Source of the DNA: Devosia nanyangense
Lineage (GTDB): Bacteria > Pseudomonadota > Alphaproteobacteria > Rhizobiales > Devosiaceae
NCBI GenBank assembly: GCA_016213505.1
Contig: JACRAF010000022.1
Location: 1 to 64,000 of the forward strand
Direction: 5' to 3'
Length of the DNA stretch: 64,000 nucleotides
Part shown: positions 43,403 through 52,085 of the stretch, in pieces
How positions within the stretch are numbered: position 1 is the stretch's first letter
Layout of the letters: every line of letters starts with the position of its first letter
Notes under the pieces: model-generated
The model's input: the letters and a program-made list of their open reading frames with translations, nothing else
The model's database searches: none
Told to the model about the DNA's origin: nothing
Translations under genes and position numbers: made by a program

Positions 43403-44785
43403 ATGGCGCGTGACATTCTGATCATCGACGACGAGGACGATATCCGCGACCTGATCGCCGGTATTCTCGAGGACGAAGGCTACGAGACGCGGCAGGCCCA
43501 CGACGCCGATTCCGCCCTCAACGAGATCGCCCGGCGACGGCCGAGCCTGGTGTTCCTCGATATCTGGATGCAGGGCTCGCGGCTCGACGGGCTGCAATTG
43601 CTGGACGTGTTCAAGGCCCAGCATCCGGACATGCCGGTGGTGATGATCTCCGGTCACGGCAACGTCGAAACCGCTGTCTCGGCGATCCGCCGCGGCGCCT
43701 ACGACTACATCGAAAAGCCGTTCAAGATCGACCGCCTGCTGCTGATCACCCAGCGGGCCATGGAAGCGACGCGGCTGAAGACCGAGGTCGAGGAACTGCG
43801 CGGCCGCGCCAGCTCGCAATCGGTCGACATGGTCGGTGTCTCGCCGGCGCTGCAGCAGGCCCGCGGCATCATCGAGAAATCGGCGCCGACCAATTCGCGC
43901 ATCTTCATCTCCGGACCCTCGGGCAGCGGCAAGGGCCTCGTCGCCCGCCTCATCCATCAACGCAGTCCACGCGCCGAAGCCCCGTTCGTCGAGATCAACT
44001 GCTCGCTCTACTCGCCCGACGAAGTGCAGGTGGTGCTGTTCGGCCGCGAGGCGCGGGAAAAGACCGGTACAGTCCGCACCGAAGTTGGGGCCCTGGAGCG
44101 GGCGCATGGCGGCACGCTCTATCTCTCCGAAGTGGCGGTTCTGCCGGCGGCCGCGCAGGGCTCGCTGCTCAGGGTGCTGGTCGAGAACAAATTCAACCGG
44201 GTCGGCGGAACGGTCGGCGTGCCGATCGACGTCCGCATCATTTCGGCCAGCTCGCAGAACGTCGCGCAGCTGATGGAATCCGGCCAGTTCCGCTCGGACC
44301 TCTTCCACCGGCTCTCGATCGTGCCGCTGCAGGTCTCGCCGCTCAAGGAACGGCGCGAGGACGTCCCTCATCTGGTCAATTTGTTCCTCGATCAAATCGC
44401 CCGCATGCACAATCTCAAGAGCCTGAGCATCGGCGAGGACGCGATGGCAGTGCTGCAGACACAGGACTGGCCCGGCAATGCCCGGCAGCTGCGCAACTCC
44501 ATCGAGCGCCTGCTCATCCTGATCAAGGACACGCCGCCCGAGAGCGGGGTGATCACCGCGCAAATGCTGCCATCCGATATCGGCGAAGTGCTGCCGACGG
44601 TGGGTGACACCGATGCCTCCGCCCACCTGATGAGCCTGCCGTTGCGCGAGGCCCGTGAGGTGTTCGAGCGGCAATATCTGGTGGCCCAGATCGAACGGTT
44701 CGGCGGAAATATTTCGAAGACCGCTGAGTTTGTCGGGATGGAGCGGAGCGCGCTCCACCGCAAGATCAAGTCGCTCGGCCTTTAG
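43403..44785 (+). CDS. ntrX: Response regulator NtrX
   Basis: A 460-residue regulator. The receiver domain (1-120) has phosphoacceptor Asp53 in FLDIW. A central AAA+ domain has Walker A GPSGSGKG. The C-terminal Fis-like helix-turn-helix is ISKTAEFVGMERSALHRKIKSLG. The region where NtrC-type activators have ESELFGHEKGAFTGA reads LFGREAREKTGTVR, so the sigma-54 contact loop is absent. The Walker B Asp is replaced: LYLSEVA instead of LFLDEI. It probably does not activate sigma-54 in the standard way. Followed by hfq. Confidence 0.94.
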   Translation: MARDILIIDDEDDIRDLIAGILEDEGYETRQAHDADSALNEIARRRPSLVFLDIWMQGSRLDGLQLLDVFKAQHPDMPVVMISGHGNVETAVSAIRRGAYDYIEKPFKIDRLLLITQRAMEATRLKTEVEELRGRASSQSVDMVGVSPALQQARGIIEKSAPTNSRIFISGPSGSGKGLVARLIHQRSPRAEAPFVEINCSLYSPDEVQVVLFGREAREKTGTVRTEVGALERAHGGTLYLSEVAVLPAAAQGSLLRVLVENKFNRVGGTVGVPIDVRIISASSQNVAQLMESGQFRSDLFHRLSIVPLQVSPLKERREDVPHLVNLFLDQIARMHNLKSLSIGEDAMAVLQTQDWPGNARQLRNSIERLLILIKDTPPESGVITAQMLPSDIGEVLPTVGDTDASAHLMSLPLREAREVFERQYLVAQIERFGGNISKTAEFVGMERSALHRKIKSLGL

Positions 44786-44897
44786 CGGGCGACCGCGGGT
44801 AGGCAGTTCAAGACCGATGTGCCATATTCGCCCGGTGGGAAGGCGGACCAGACAATAAGACCGGCGAAGCTGATGGCTTCTCCGATCGAGAAGTCTT

Positions 44898-44915
44898 AGC
44901 GGTGTCCACACCGCT
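44898..44915 (+). promoter_or_regulatory. Perfect palindrome upstream of hfq
   Basis: AGCGGTGT-CC-ACACCGCT, an 8-bp perfect inverted repeat, ends 21 bases before the hfq start and just before its AGAGG ribosome site. It could be an RNA hairpin affecting hfq translation or a protein operator. Confidence 0.5.
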
Positions 44916-44936
44916 CCAAATGACAAGAGGCCAGAA

Positions 44937-45182
44937 ATGCCCAGTGAAAAGGCACAAAATCTTCAAGATGCGTTTCTCAACCACGTCCGGAAACAGAAGG
45001 TTCCGGTGACGATTTTTCTCGTCAACGGCGTCAAGTTGCAGGGCGTCATTACGTGGTTCGACAATTTCTGCTTGCTGCTGCGCCGCGATGCGCAGTCCCA
45101 GCTCGTCTATAAGCATGCGATTTCGACGATCATGCCGGGGGCGCCGATCCAGCTCTTTGACCCCGAGCACGTCGAGGACTAA
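44937..45182 (+). CDS. hfq: RNA chaperone Hfq
   Basis: An 81-residue Sm-like protein forming a hexameric ring that pairs small RNAs with mRNAs. Seen: Sm1 with [24 protein letters not shown] (in parts), Sm2 with [10 protein letters not shown]. The YKHA form of the family YKHAIST motif is intact. The C-terminus is short, as in alphaproteobacteria. hflX follows after 10 bases. Confidence 0.97.
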   Translation: MPSEKAQNLQDAFLNHVRKQKVPVTIFLVNGVKLQGVITWFDNFCLLLRRDAQSQLVYKHAISTIMPGAPIQLFDPEHVED

Positions 45183-45192
45183 CCAGGCTCGC

Positions 45193-46551
45193 ATGGCAGA
45201 CAATTTCGACGATGAGGACCGCCCCGGCGGGCCACAGCAGTTCATCGACCAGCGTCCCGGACCGACGCGGGTCGGCCTGGTCGTGCCCGATGTCCGTGGA
45301 TCGGCGACGACCCACAGCATCGAGATGCGCAAGGCCGAGTTCGAAGGTCTGGCGCGAGCCATTCGCGTCGAGATCGTGTTCTCGCAGATCGTCAAGGTGC
45401 GCGAGGTCAAGCCGTCGACCTTTGTCGGCGGCGGCCACGTCGAGGACCTCAAGAAGCGGGTCGAGGCCGACAGCATCGAACTGCTGCTGGTCGACGTCGC
45501 GCTCTCGCCCATCCAGCAGCGCAATCTGGAGAAAGAAACGGGCGCGAAAGTGCTCGACCGCACCGCGCTGATCCTCGAGATTTTCGGCGAGCGGGCGGCG
45601 ACGCGCGAAGGCGTGTTGCAGGTCGAACTCGCCCACCTCAACTACCAAAAGAGCCGCCTGGTGCGATCCTGGACCCACCTCGAACGGCAGCGCGGCGGCT
45701 TCGGCTTTCTCGGCGGCCCGGGCGAGACGCAGATCGAAAGCGATCGGCGGCTGCTCGAGGAACGCATCAAGCTGCTCGACGAGCGGCTCGAGAAGGTCAA
45801 GCGCAGCCGCGGTCAGCAGCGCGCCAGCCGCGAGGCGGTGCAGTTCCCGATCGTCGCGCTGGTCGGCTACACCAATGCCGGCAAATCGAGCCTGTTCAAC
45901 CGGGTGACCGGGGCAGGGGTGTTCGCCGAGAACCTGCTGTTCGCGACGCTCGACACCACGGTGCGGAAGATCGCTTTGCCGCACGGCCGCGAAGTGATGA
46001 TCTCGGACACCGTCGGCTTCGTCGCCGACCTGCCGACGACGCTGGTCGCCGCCTTCCGCGCCACCCTCGAGGAAGTGACCGAGGCCGACGTGATCCTTCA
46101 CGTCCGCGACGTCGCCAACCCCGACCACGCGGCGCAGGCGATCGACGTGCTGAAGGTGCTCGGAGAGCTGGGCGTGTCGGCCGAAAAGACGCCGATCATC
46201 GAGGTCTGGAACAAGATCGACATGCTCGACCCGGATGCGCGGAGCGAGGCGCTGCAGACGATCACGCCGGCCGGGAGCGTCGCCGCGACGGTGCCGGTTT
46301 CGGCGCAGACGGGCGAGGGGATCGACGCCCTGCTGGCGGCCATCGAGGCGACGCTGTCGGCGACCAGCAAGACCTACAAGGTGCGCGTGCCGCACGTGAA
46401 CGGCGCCGACGTGAACTGGCTCTACGGCCACGCCGAAATCATCGATCGCGGCGAGCCGGACGAGGAGGGCCAGACCTACGAGGTCCGCGTCGATCCGCGC
46501 CACAAGGCCGCGTTCACCGAGCGGTTCGCTGGACGGATCGAGGCGGCTTAG
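45193..46551 (+). CDS. hflX: GTPase HflX
   Basis: A 452-residue ribosome-associated GTPase that splits stalled ribosomes after stress. The N-terminal HflX domain includes the glycine-rich FVGGGHVEDL and QRGGFGFLGGPGETQ. The G domain has G1 GYTNAGKSSLFN, G3 DTVGFVADLP and G4 NKID. ATG at 45193 gives an acidic N-terminus (MADNFDDEDR); upstream frame sequence overlaps hfq out of frame. The 3' end overlaps mazG by 4 bases, tail to tail. Confidence 0.95.
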   Translation: MADNFDDEDRPGGPQQFIDQRPGPTRVGLVVPDVRGSATTHSIEMRKAEFEGLARAIRVEIVFSQIVKVREVKPSTFVGGGHVEDLKKRVEADSIELLLVDVALSPIQQRNLEKETGAKVLDRTALILEIFGERAATREGVLQVELAHLNYQKSRLVRSWTHLERQRGGFGFLGGPGETQIESDRRLLEERIKLLDERLEKVKRSRGQQRASREAVQFPIVALVGYTNAGKSSLFNRVTGAGVFAENLLFATLDTTVRKIALPHGREVMISDTVGFVADLPTTLVAAFRATLEEVTEADVILHVRDVANPDHAAQAIDVLKVLGELGVSAEKTPIIEVWNKIDMLDPDARSEALQTITPAGSVAATVPVSAQTGEGIDALLAAIEATLSATSKTYKVRVPHVNGADVNWLYGHAEIIDRGEPDEEGQTYEVRVDPRHKAAFTERFAGRIEAA

Positions 46552-47351
46552 CCGCCGACCTTGTCGGCCGCCCGAATCTCGTTCCAGTAGCCGTCGAGCC
46601 GCTCGAGGCCCGCGTCCTTCATCTCGATCCCGTCCTGTTTGGCCCGGTCTTCCACATAGTGGAAGCGGCGGGTGAATTTGGCATTGGCGTCGCGCAATGC
46701 AGCCTCCGGATCGACGTTGAGGTGGCGCGCGAGGTTCGTGATGGCGAACAGCAGGTCGCCCATCTCCTCGTGCCGCTCCTTATCGGTTCGCGCGGCCTGC
46801 AGCTCGGCGAGCTCCTCGGTGACTTTCGCCAGCACGGCGGCCACGTCCGGCCAGTCGAAGCCGACCTTGGCGGCGCGCTTGGTGAGCTTTTCGGCGCGGG
46901 CGAGGGCGGGCAGTACCATCGGCACGTCGTCGAGCACGGAGGGCGCGGCATCGCGTTTGGCGGCCTTCTGCGCACGCTCGTCTTCCTTGACGTCGTCCCA
47001 ACGCGCCTTGGCACCGCCGGCGTCCCGCGCCGCCTGCTCGCCGAAGACGTGCGGGTGACGGCGGATCAGTTTTTCGGTGATCGACTGCACCACGTCACCG
47101 AAATCGAACCTGCCGTCCTCGGCCGCCATCTGGGCGTGGAACACCGGTTGCAGCAGCAGGTCGCCCAGTTCCTCGCGCAGATCGTCGAAATTGCCGCGCT
47201 CTATGGCGTCGGCGACCTCGTAGGCCTCCTCGATGGTGTAGTTGCGGATCGACATGAAGTCCTGGTCGAGGTCCCACGGGCAGCCGCCATCGGGATTGCG
47301 GAGCGCCGCCATGATCTCGAGCAGGCGGGAAATGTCGCGGGAGGGCTGCAT
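46548..47351 (-). CDS. mazG: Nucleoside triphosphate pyrophosphohydrolase MazG
   Basis: A 267-residue all-alpha NTP pyrophosphatase. Both MazG domains are present: the N-terminal one with CPWDLDQDF, EEAYEV and EELGDLLLQPVFHAQMA (the ExxE metal motifs), the C-terminal one with EELAEL and EEMGDLLFAITN. It clears non-canonical NTPs and lowers ppGpp in E. coli. The position after hflX is usual for the order. The FAH-type gene lies 8 bases upstream on the same strand. Confidence 0.95.
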   Translation of the reverse strand: MQPSRDISRLLEIMAALRNPDGGCPWDLDQDFMSIRNYTIEEAYEVADAIERGNFDDLREELGDLLLQPVFHAQMAAEDGRFDFGDVVQSITEKLIRRHPHVFGEQAARDAGGAKARWDDVKEDERAQKAAKRDAAPSVLDDVPMVLPALARAEKLTKRAAKVGFDWPDVAAVLAKVTEELAELQAARTDKERHEEMGDLLFAITNLARHLNVDPEAALRDANAKFTRRFHYVEDRAKQDGIEMKDAGLERLDGYWNEIRAADKVGG

Positions 47352-47359
47352 GGGGACTC

Positions 47360-48076
47360 CTAGACGATGTCGAACTCGACCCGGTCGTCGCCGAGCCTGC
47401 CAACCACGCGGCCGGCGCCGGTAACCGGCACGAGCCCACAGAGCGAGCCGGTGGTGACGATGGCACCGGCCTTGAGTGGGAACTCGGGGTGCTGATCCTT
47501 GGCGTAGGCAGCGAGGGAGGCCAGCACCGAACCGAAGCTGTGCTTCGGCGCTGCGCGGTGAATCTGGCGGCCGGCGAATTCGAGGGTCACGGTCACGTTA
47601 TCGAGGCTCTCGCGCAATAGCCGCGGCTCGGTGCCGATCACGTAGCCGAGCGCGAACATGTTGTCGGCGAGCCCGCCGTTCGGACCGGCAAGCGACCGGT
47701 CGCCGAAACGCGAACCGACAATCTCGATGCCGGTGAAGTAATGATCGATGGCGGACGCAATTACCGTATCGGGCCACACGTCTCTGCCCAGGACGACGCC
47801 CACCTCGAGTTCGAGCCCTACCACGTTCGCGGCGGGGAGGTGGAACCCGCTGTGGCCGACACGGCTCGCATAGATCGGCGCGGCGACGCCGACCCCGTCG
47901 GACTGGATAGCGGTCTTCAGCATGCCGGCCGTCGCACCGGTCGCACCGAGCACGCCCACCATGATGCGATAGGCGCCGGCGCGGTCGAGCGCCGTATAGG
48001 GTGTCGCGTCGAGGTCGTGCGTGCCGTTGCGCTGCCCATCGGCAAGCAAAGCGATCAGTTCGGCTTCGGTCATCAA
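47360..48076 (-). CDS. 2-keto-4-pentenoate hydratase / FAH-family protein
   Basis: A 238-residue member of the fumarylacetoacetate hydrolase superfamily, hydratase/decarboxylase branch (MhpD-like). Seen: N-terminal helices, LELEVGVVLGRDV with the metal-binding Glu pair, a GIEIVGSRFGD segment, and TTGSLCGLVPV near the end. Members hydrate 2-oxopent-4-enoate-type intermediates of aromatic meta-cleavage. Adjacent catabolic genes fit this, but no ring-cleavage dioxygenase is seen. Start is at one of two adjacent ATGs. Confidence 0.82.
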   Translation of the reverse strand: MMTEAELIALLADGQRNGTHDLDATPYTALDRAGAYRIMVGVLGATGATAGMLKTAIQSDGVGVAAPIYASRVGHSGFHLPAANVVGLELEVGVVLGRDVWPDTVIASAIDHYFTGIEIVGSRFGDRSLAGPNGGLADNMFALGYVIGTEPRLLRESLDNVTVTLEFAGRQIHRAAPKHSFGSVLASLAAYAKDQHPEFPLKAGAIVTTGSLCGLVPVTGAGRVVGRLGDDRVEFDIV

Positions 48077-48233
48077 GGCAGGACTCGGAGGAGAGAAGGC
48101 AGGCGGAAGTTAGCCCGCAGGCGGCGCCAAACCAACCGATGTTCTCACATCAGCGATTCGCATAAGATATATTATGGAACTTTTGTGTTGCCGTGCCGAC
48201 GGGAGGGCCGGCCGCACGGACTACCGACTGCAG

Positions 48234-48275
48234 CAACGAAAAACGGAAGGCCAAGCGTCGCCGCCTGGCCTTCCG
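48234..48275 (-). terminator. Rho-independent terminator after a binding-protein gene
   Basis: A 10-bp perfect stem (CGGAAGGCCA and complement, 48244-48275) with a 12-base loop, followed on the minus strand by CGTTTTTCG. It lies 24 bases beyond the stop of the binding-protein gene. Confidence 0.85.
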
Positions 48276-48298
48276 GTAGCATCAAGGGAGCGCTTGAT

Positions 48299-49519
48299 CT
48301 ACTTGCAGTCGACGCGTTCGGTCAGGCCGTCCTCGCGCTGCTTGTACGGAGCTTTGACCACCACCAGCGCATCCGGCGACGGCAGGAAGTGGCTGTCGCT
48401 GCTGGCGGTGAACTTGCCGACCATGCTGTCGATCTCGGAGGCATGAGCCTCGAGCCACGCCGCGATGGCGGGACCGTCGGTGGTGCCCGCACCCTCGATG
48501 GCGGCCTTCAGGATGAACGGCTCGATGTAGAACGGCGTGATGCCTGCCGGGCCGCCCATCTTGGCGAGATCGGGGATCGCGGCCTTGGCGCGCTCGGCGA
48601 ACTTGGCGAAAGCCGATGCCCCGACCGGATCGCTCGGGCAATAGGTCATGCCGGAGAACTGCACGCTGTTGACGCCGGCGAAGGCTTCCTCGCCGAGGAT
48701 CTGCACGTTGCCGGCGGCGTAGTTCGTCGTCGTCAGGCTCGCCAGCACCGGAACGGTCCAACCGATCTCGTCGCGGTTCTGCAGCATTTTACGCGAATCG
48801 TCGCCCAGCGAATTCAGCAGCAGCACCACTTCGGCGCCCGAGTTGCGCAGCGAGAACAGTTGCGGCGTCATGTCTTCGGTCTTGAAGGCGAACTCCTGGA
48901 CGCCGACCGGCTCGAGGCCGATGCCCTTCATGTAGGCGGCGATCTCGTTGACCGCGGCCTTGGACATGCCGCCATTGTCGGAAATCAGCGCCAGTTTGGT
49001 GAAGCCCAGTGTCTCGGTGGCGTATTTGATCGCCGGGATCATCTGATTCACGCCGGTGGGCGAGTTCGAGAAGTGGTACGGGGCCGCCTTCGGGGTCAGG
49101 TCCGGCGACGCCGCCGTGCTGACCTCGGCGATCTTGGCCTCGGTGGTCACCGCCGTGACCGGGATCACTTCCTGGCTGGTGACCGGGCCGACCATGGCGA
49201 CGATCTTCTCGTTCTCCACCAGGCGCCGCGCTTCGCTGACCGCGTGCGTCGGATCGGTCTGGGTATCGGCGATCACCAGTTCGACCTGCTTGCCGGCGAT
49301 GCCGCCGGCGGCATTGATCTCGTCGACGGCGAGGCGCCAGGCGGTCTCGGTGATCTTGCCGAGGGCCGCGCCGCTGCCGCTCAGCGACGTCATCGCACCC
49401 AGCTTGATGGTCTCCTGGCTCAGCGCGATCCCGGCCGAGGCGGCAAGGGCGGCGGCCGATACCAGACCGATCGCCAGGGCGCGCGCGGTCCCGGTCCCCG
49501 ATGTACTCTTGTTGATCAT
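48299..49519 (-). CDS. Branched-chain-amino-acid-type ABC transporter substrate-binding protein
   Basis: A 406-residue periplasmic type I binding protein (LivJ/Leu-Ile-Val family). Signal peptide residues 1-36 ending in LSQE. Mature part opens TIKLGAMTSLSGSGAALG, followed by the typical WRLAVDEINAAGGIAGKQVEL (in parts) and GPVTSQEVIPV. ATG at 49519 has AGGAGGAG 6 bases upstream. A strong terminator follows. No permease is directly adjacent, so it may share the Liv transporter at 55-58.5 kb. The ligand may be a carboxylic or aromatic acid rather than an amino acid. Confidence 0.9.
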   Translation of the reverse strand: MINKSTSGTGTARALAIGLVSAAALAASAGIALSQETIKLGAMTSLSGSGAALGKITETAWRLAVDEINAAGGIAGKQVELVIADTQTDPTHAVSEARRLVENEKIVAMVGPVTSQEVIPVTAVTTEAKIAEVSTAASPDLTPKAAPYHFSNSPTGVNQMIPAIKYATETLGFTKLALISDNGGMSKAAVNEIAAYMKGIGLEPVGVQEFAFKTEDMTPQLFSLRNSGAEVVLLLNSLGDDSRKMLQNRDEIGWTVPVLASLTTTNYAAGNVQILGEEAFAGVNSVQFSGMTYCPSDPVGASAFAKFAERAKAAIPDLAKMGGPAGITPFYIEPFILKAAIEGAGTTDGPAIAAWLEAHASEIDSMVGKFTASSDSHFLPSPDALVVVKAPYKQREDGLTERVDCK

Positions 49520-49609
49520 GAATGGCTCCTCCTGTTGAACCTGCCCTAGTTGTGGCGGTGCCGCCAGCGCATCGACATCGTCCACTCGGACGAGCATTAC
49601 GCCACCGGC

Positions 49610-50527
49610 TCAGGTCGACTCCGTTGCCTCGACGTACGCCACGACTTCGGAAATGGCGCGGCGCACGTCGTGCCGGCGATAGCCGAGCAACGCGGTCTCT
49701 GCAGGCTCCGGTTCGTAGGCCAGGTGGTTGCCACGACCCTGAACGATATAGGCGTCGGTCAACAGCGGGTGCTCGGCGTCGCGTTCCTCGACCTGCTGCG
49801 GATTGCCGACGGCATCGAAGAGCATCTGGAAATACTGGCGGTAGCTCAAATTCTCGTCGCCCACGAGATAGGCGCGGCCGCTCTCGGCCCGCTGCAGGGC
49901 GCCCCAGATCGCCTCGGCCAGCGAGCGCATCGACATGTAGTTGGTGCCGCCCGGCGGCGCGAACAGCGGCACGTCGGGCCGCTGGCCTCTCGCCCAGGCG
50001 AGCAGCGTTTCGTAGCGCTTCGACACCTGCCCGGGAATGACGCCGACGATCGAGGGCGGGTTGAGGGTGCTGACGTTGAAATCGGGCGTAGCCAGCGCCC
50101 GCGCCTTCACGTCGGCAAGGTGGCGGCCGCGCACATAGGGATTGGTCTCTATCAGATCGGGCTGCACCTGATGATAGTAGCTGCCGATGTGGACGAGACG
50201 CTTCACGCCGGCGCGCCGCGCCAGCTCGACGAAGGCGGGAACGCCGTTGATTTGGGTAAGGTCCCAGAACTGGGCGGCGTCGGCGCCCCTGGGCAGGTGC
50301 CGGATGTCGTTGCCGGCGGCGAAGACGACGGCGTCAAACGGGGACAACTGGGTCTCGGAGAAACCGCCCTCAGTGTAGTCGCCGAGCAGCGTGTCGAAGG
50401 TCGCCATCGGCGTTCCCGCGGCAGCGGGGCGGCGGGCGGCGAGGACCACCTCGTTGCCCTGTTCGCGCAGGTGCACGGCGGCGCATCCGCCGATCATGCC
50501 AGTTCCGCCCACGATCAGAATCTTCAT
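49610..50527 (-). CDS. NAD-dependent epimerase/dehydratase-like protein
   Basis: A 305-residue extended-SDR Rossmann protein. N-terminal ILIVGGTGMIGG is the dinucleotide motif. VHIGSYYHQVQPD holds the region of the catalytic Tyr (YxxxK not perfectly kept). The rest resembles NAD(P)H-binding atypical SDRs. ATG at 50527 is chosen because the upstream frame overlaps the carbonic anhydrase-like gene. Substrate unknown. It sits between a binding-protein gene and the carbonic anhydrase-like gene on the same strand. Confidence 0.8.
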   Translation of the reverse strand: MKILIVGGTGMIGGCAAVHLREQGNEVVLAARRPAAAGTPMATFDTLLGDYTEGGFSETQLSPFDAVVFAAGNDIRHLPRGADAAQFWDLTQINGVPAFVELARRAGVKRLVHIGSYYHQVQPDLIETNPYVRGRHLADVKARALATPDFNVSTLNPPSIVGVIPGQVSKRYETLLAWARGQRPDVPLFAPPGGTNYMSMRSLAEAIWGALQRAESGRAYLVGDENLSYRQYFQMLFDAVGNPQQVEERDAEHPLLTDAYIVQGRGNHLAYEPEPAETALLGYRRHDVRRAISEVVAYVEATEST

Positions 50528-50601
50528 GCCGCGACTGCCTCGATTTACTCCAGTTGCGGCAGGACATGCCCAATGCCGGGCGGCAGCATCGTCCGTCTCG
50601 A

Positions 50602-51126
50602 TTAGCCGTGGGCGCGATATTCGCGGGCGAGATCGACGTAGTGCGGCGCCCCCCTCGCCTGCATGTCGCGGTCCCTGTCGGTCAGCGGCCGGATCGGGCG
50701 CGCCGGACGGCCGGCCCACAACTGCCCGGCGGTGATGCGTTTGCCAGGCGCGACCAGGCTGCCGGCCGCCAACAGGGCCCCGGCCTCGACGACGGCACCA
50801 TCGAGGATCATCGCCTGCATGCCGATGAAGGCGCCGTCCTCGATGGTGCAGCCATGAATCATCGCCATGTGCCCGATCAGCACGTTGTCGCCGATGACGA
50901 CGCTGCGGGGCGGGTCGTCGCCGACATGCAGCACCGTGCCGTCCTGGATGTTGGTGTTGCGCCCGATGCGGATCGAATTGACGTCGCCGCGCAGCACGCA
51001 GCCAAACCAGACCGAGCTGCCCGCCCCGATGGTCACGTCGCCGATGATCGTGGCGCCGGGCGCGATGAAGCAATCGGGGTCGATGGCCGGGGTAATCCCG
51101 CGAAAGGCGATGATGTGCGCGCTCAT
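50602..51126 (-). CDS. Gamma carbonic anhydrase-family protein
   Basis: A 174-residue left-handed beta-helix (hexapeptide repeat) protein: PDCFIAPGATIIGDVTIG and many similar hexads. The three zinc His of the family appear in TVLHVG and GHMAMIHGC. It is similar to PaaY/CaiE-type thioesterase-like and YrdA-type proteins found with acyl-CoA catabolic genes. ATG at 51126 gives a normal N-terminus. Confidence 0.88.
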   Translation of the reverse strand: MSAHIIAFRGITPAIDPDCFIAPGATIIGDVTIGAGSSVWFGCVLRGDVNSIRIGRNTNIQDGTVLHVGDDPPRSVVIGDNVLIGHMAMIHGCTIEDGAFIGMQAMILDGAVVEAGALLAAGSLVAPGKRITAGQLWAGRPARPIRPLTDRDRDMQARGAPHYVDLAREYRAHG

Positions 51127-51253
51127 GCTGTCGCTCGACTCCTCGTGGCGTGCCGGCCCCCTCACCTTTGCCCGCCCGCAGGGCGCGCGCCTAGTCCTCA
51201 CAGACGATGAGTGCCGGTGCGCGCTCGGCGACTAAGGACGCGGGAGGAGCGCC

Positions 51254-52009
51254 ATGCCCAGATTGGCCGGAAAGGTCGCCTTCATCACCGGCGCGACCTC
51301 GGGAATTGGCGCGGCGGCGGCGGAGTTGTTCGCCGCCGAAGGCGCGAGCGTCATTGTCGCTGGGCGCAATGCCGAACGCGGCGAAGCGGTCGCGGCGCGG
51401 ATCGCGGCGCAAGGCGGCACCGCCAGGTTCATCGCCACCGACGTCACCGAGCCCGACAGCATCGCGAGCGCGCTGAGCCACGCTGCCGAGCTCTTCGGCG
51501 GGCTGGATGTGCTCTACAACAATGCCGGCGGCTCCTCGCCGGCCGACGGACCGGTCACGGAGGCGCCGCTCGAGGAGTTCTGGCGCTGCATCAAGCTCGA
51601 CCTGTATGGCACGTATCTGGGGTGTCGTTTCGCCATTCCGCTGCTGCAGAAGCGCGGCGGCGGCTCGATCATCAACACGGCGTCGATCATGGGCGCTATG
51701 GGGCTGCCCAACCGCGATGCCTACACCGCCGCCAAGGGCGGGGTGATCGCCCTCACCCGCTCGATGGCTGTCGAATTCGCCAAGGACAAGATCCGGGTCA
51801 ACACCATCATTCCGGGGGCGGTCGGCACCGAGCGGGTGCTGCGGTTCCGGGCGAACGAGCCGCATCTGGAGTCGCAATGGGACGCCTACCTGCTCGGGCT
51901 CGCCGAGCCGATCGACGTGGCCTATGCCGCCGTCTACCTCGCGTCCGACGAATCGCGCCGCACCACCGGACAGATCCTGCCGGTCGACAGCGGCATCTTG
52001 ATCTCCTGA
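51254..52009 (+). CDS. SDR-family oxidoreductase
   Basis: A 251-residue classical SDR: cofactor motif TGATSGIG at 14-21, NNAGG, catalytic Ser in NTASIMG, and YTAAK. Ends with DSGILIS. Divergent from the carbonic anhydrase-like gene and 76 bases upstream of the acyl-CoA ligase gene, same strand. Substrate unknown. Confidence 0.92.
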   Translation: MPRLAGKVAFITGATSGIGAAAAELFAAEGASVIVAGRNAERGEAVAARIAAQGGTARFIATDVTEPDSIASALSHAAELFGGLDVLYNNAGGSSPADGPVTEAPLEEFWRCIKLDLYGTYLGCRFAIPLLQKRGGGSIINTASIMGAMGLPNRDAYTAAKGGVIALTRSMAVEFAKDKIRVNTIIPGAVGTERVLRFRANEPHLESQWDAYLLGLAEPIDVAYAAVYLASDESRRTTGQILPVDSGILIS

Positions 52010-52085
52010 TGCGGCGGTAGTCCCCTCGGACGATGGCAGACGCGGACGTCGAGACGACGAGAGGGCACCAAGCCGGAGGCATCGA

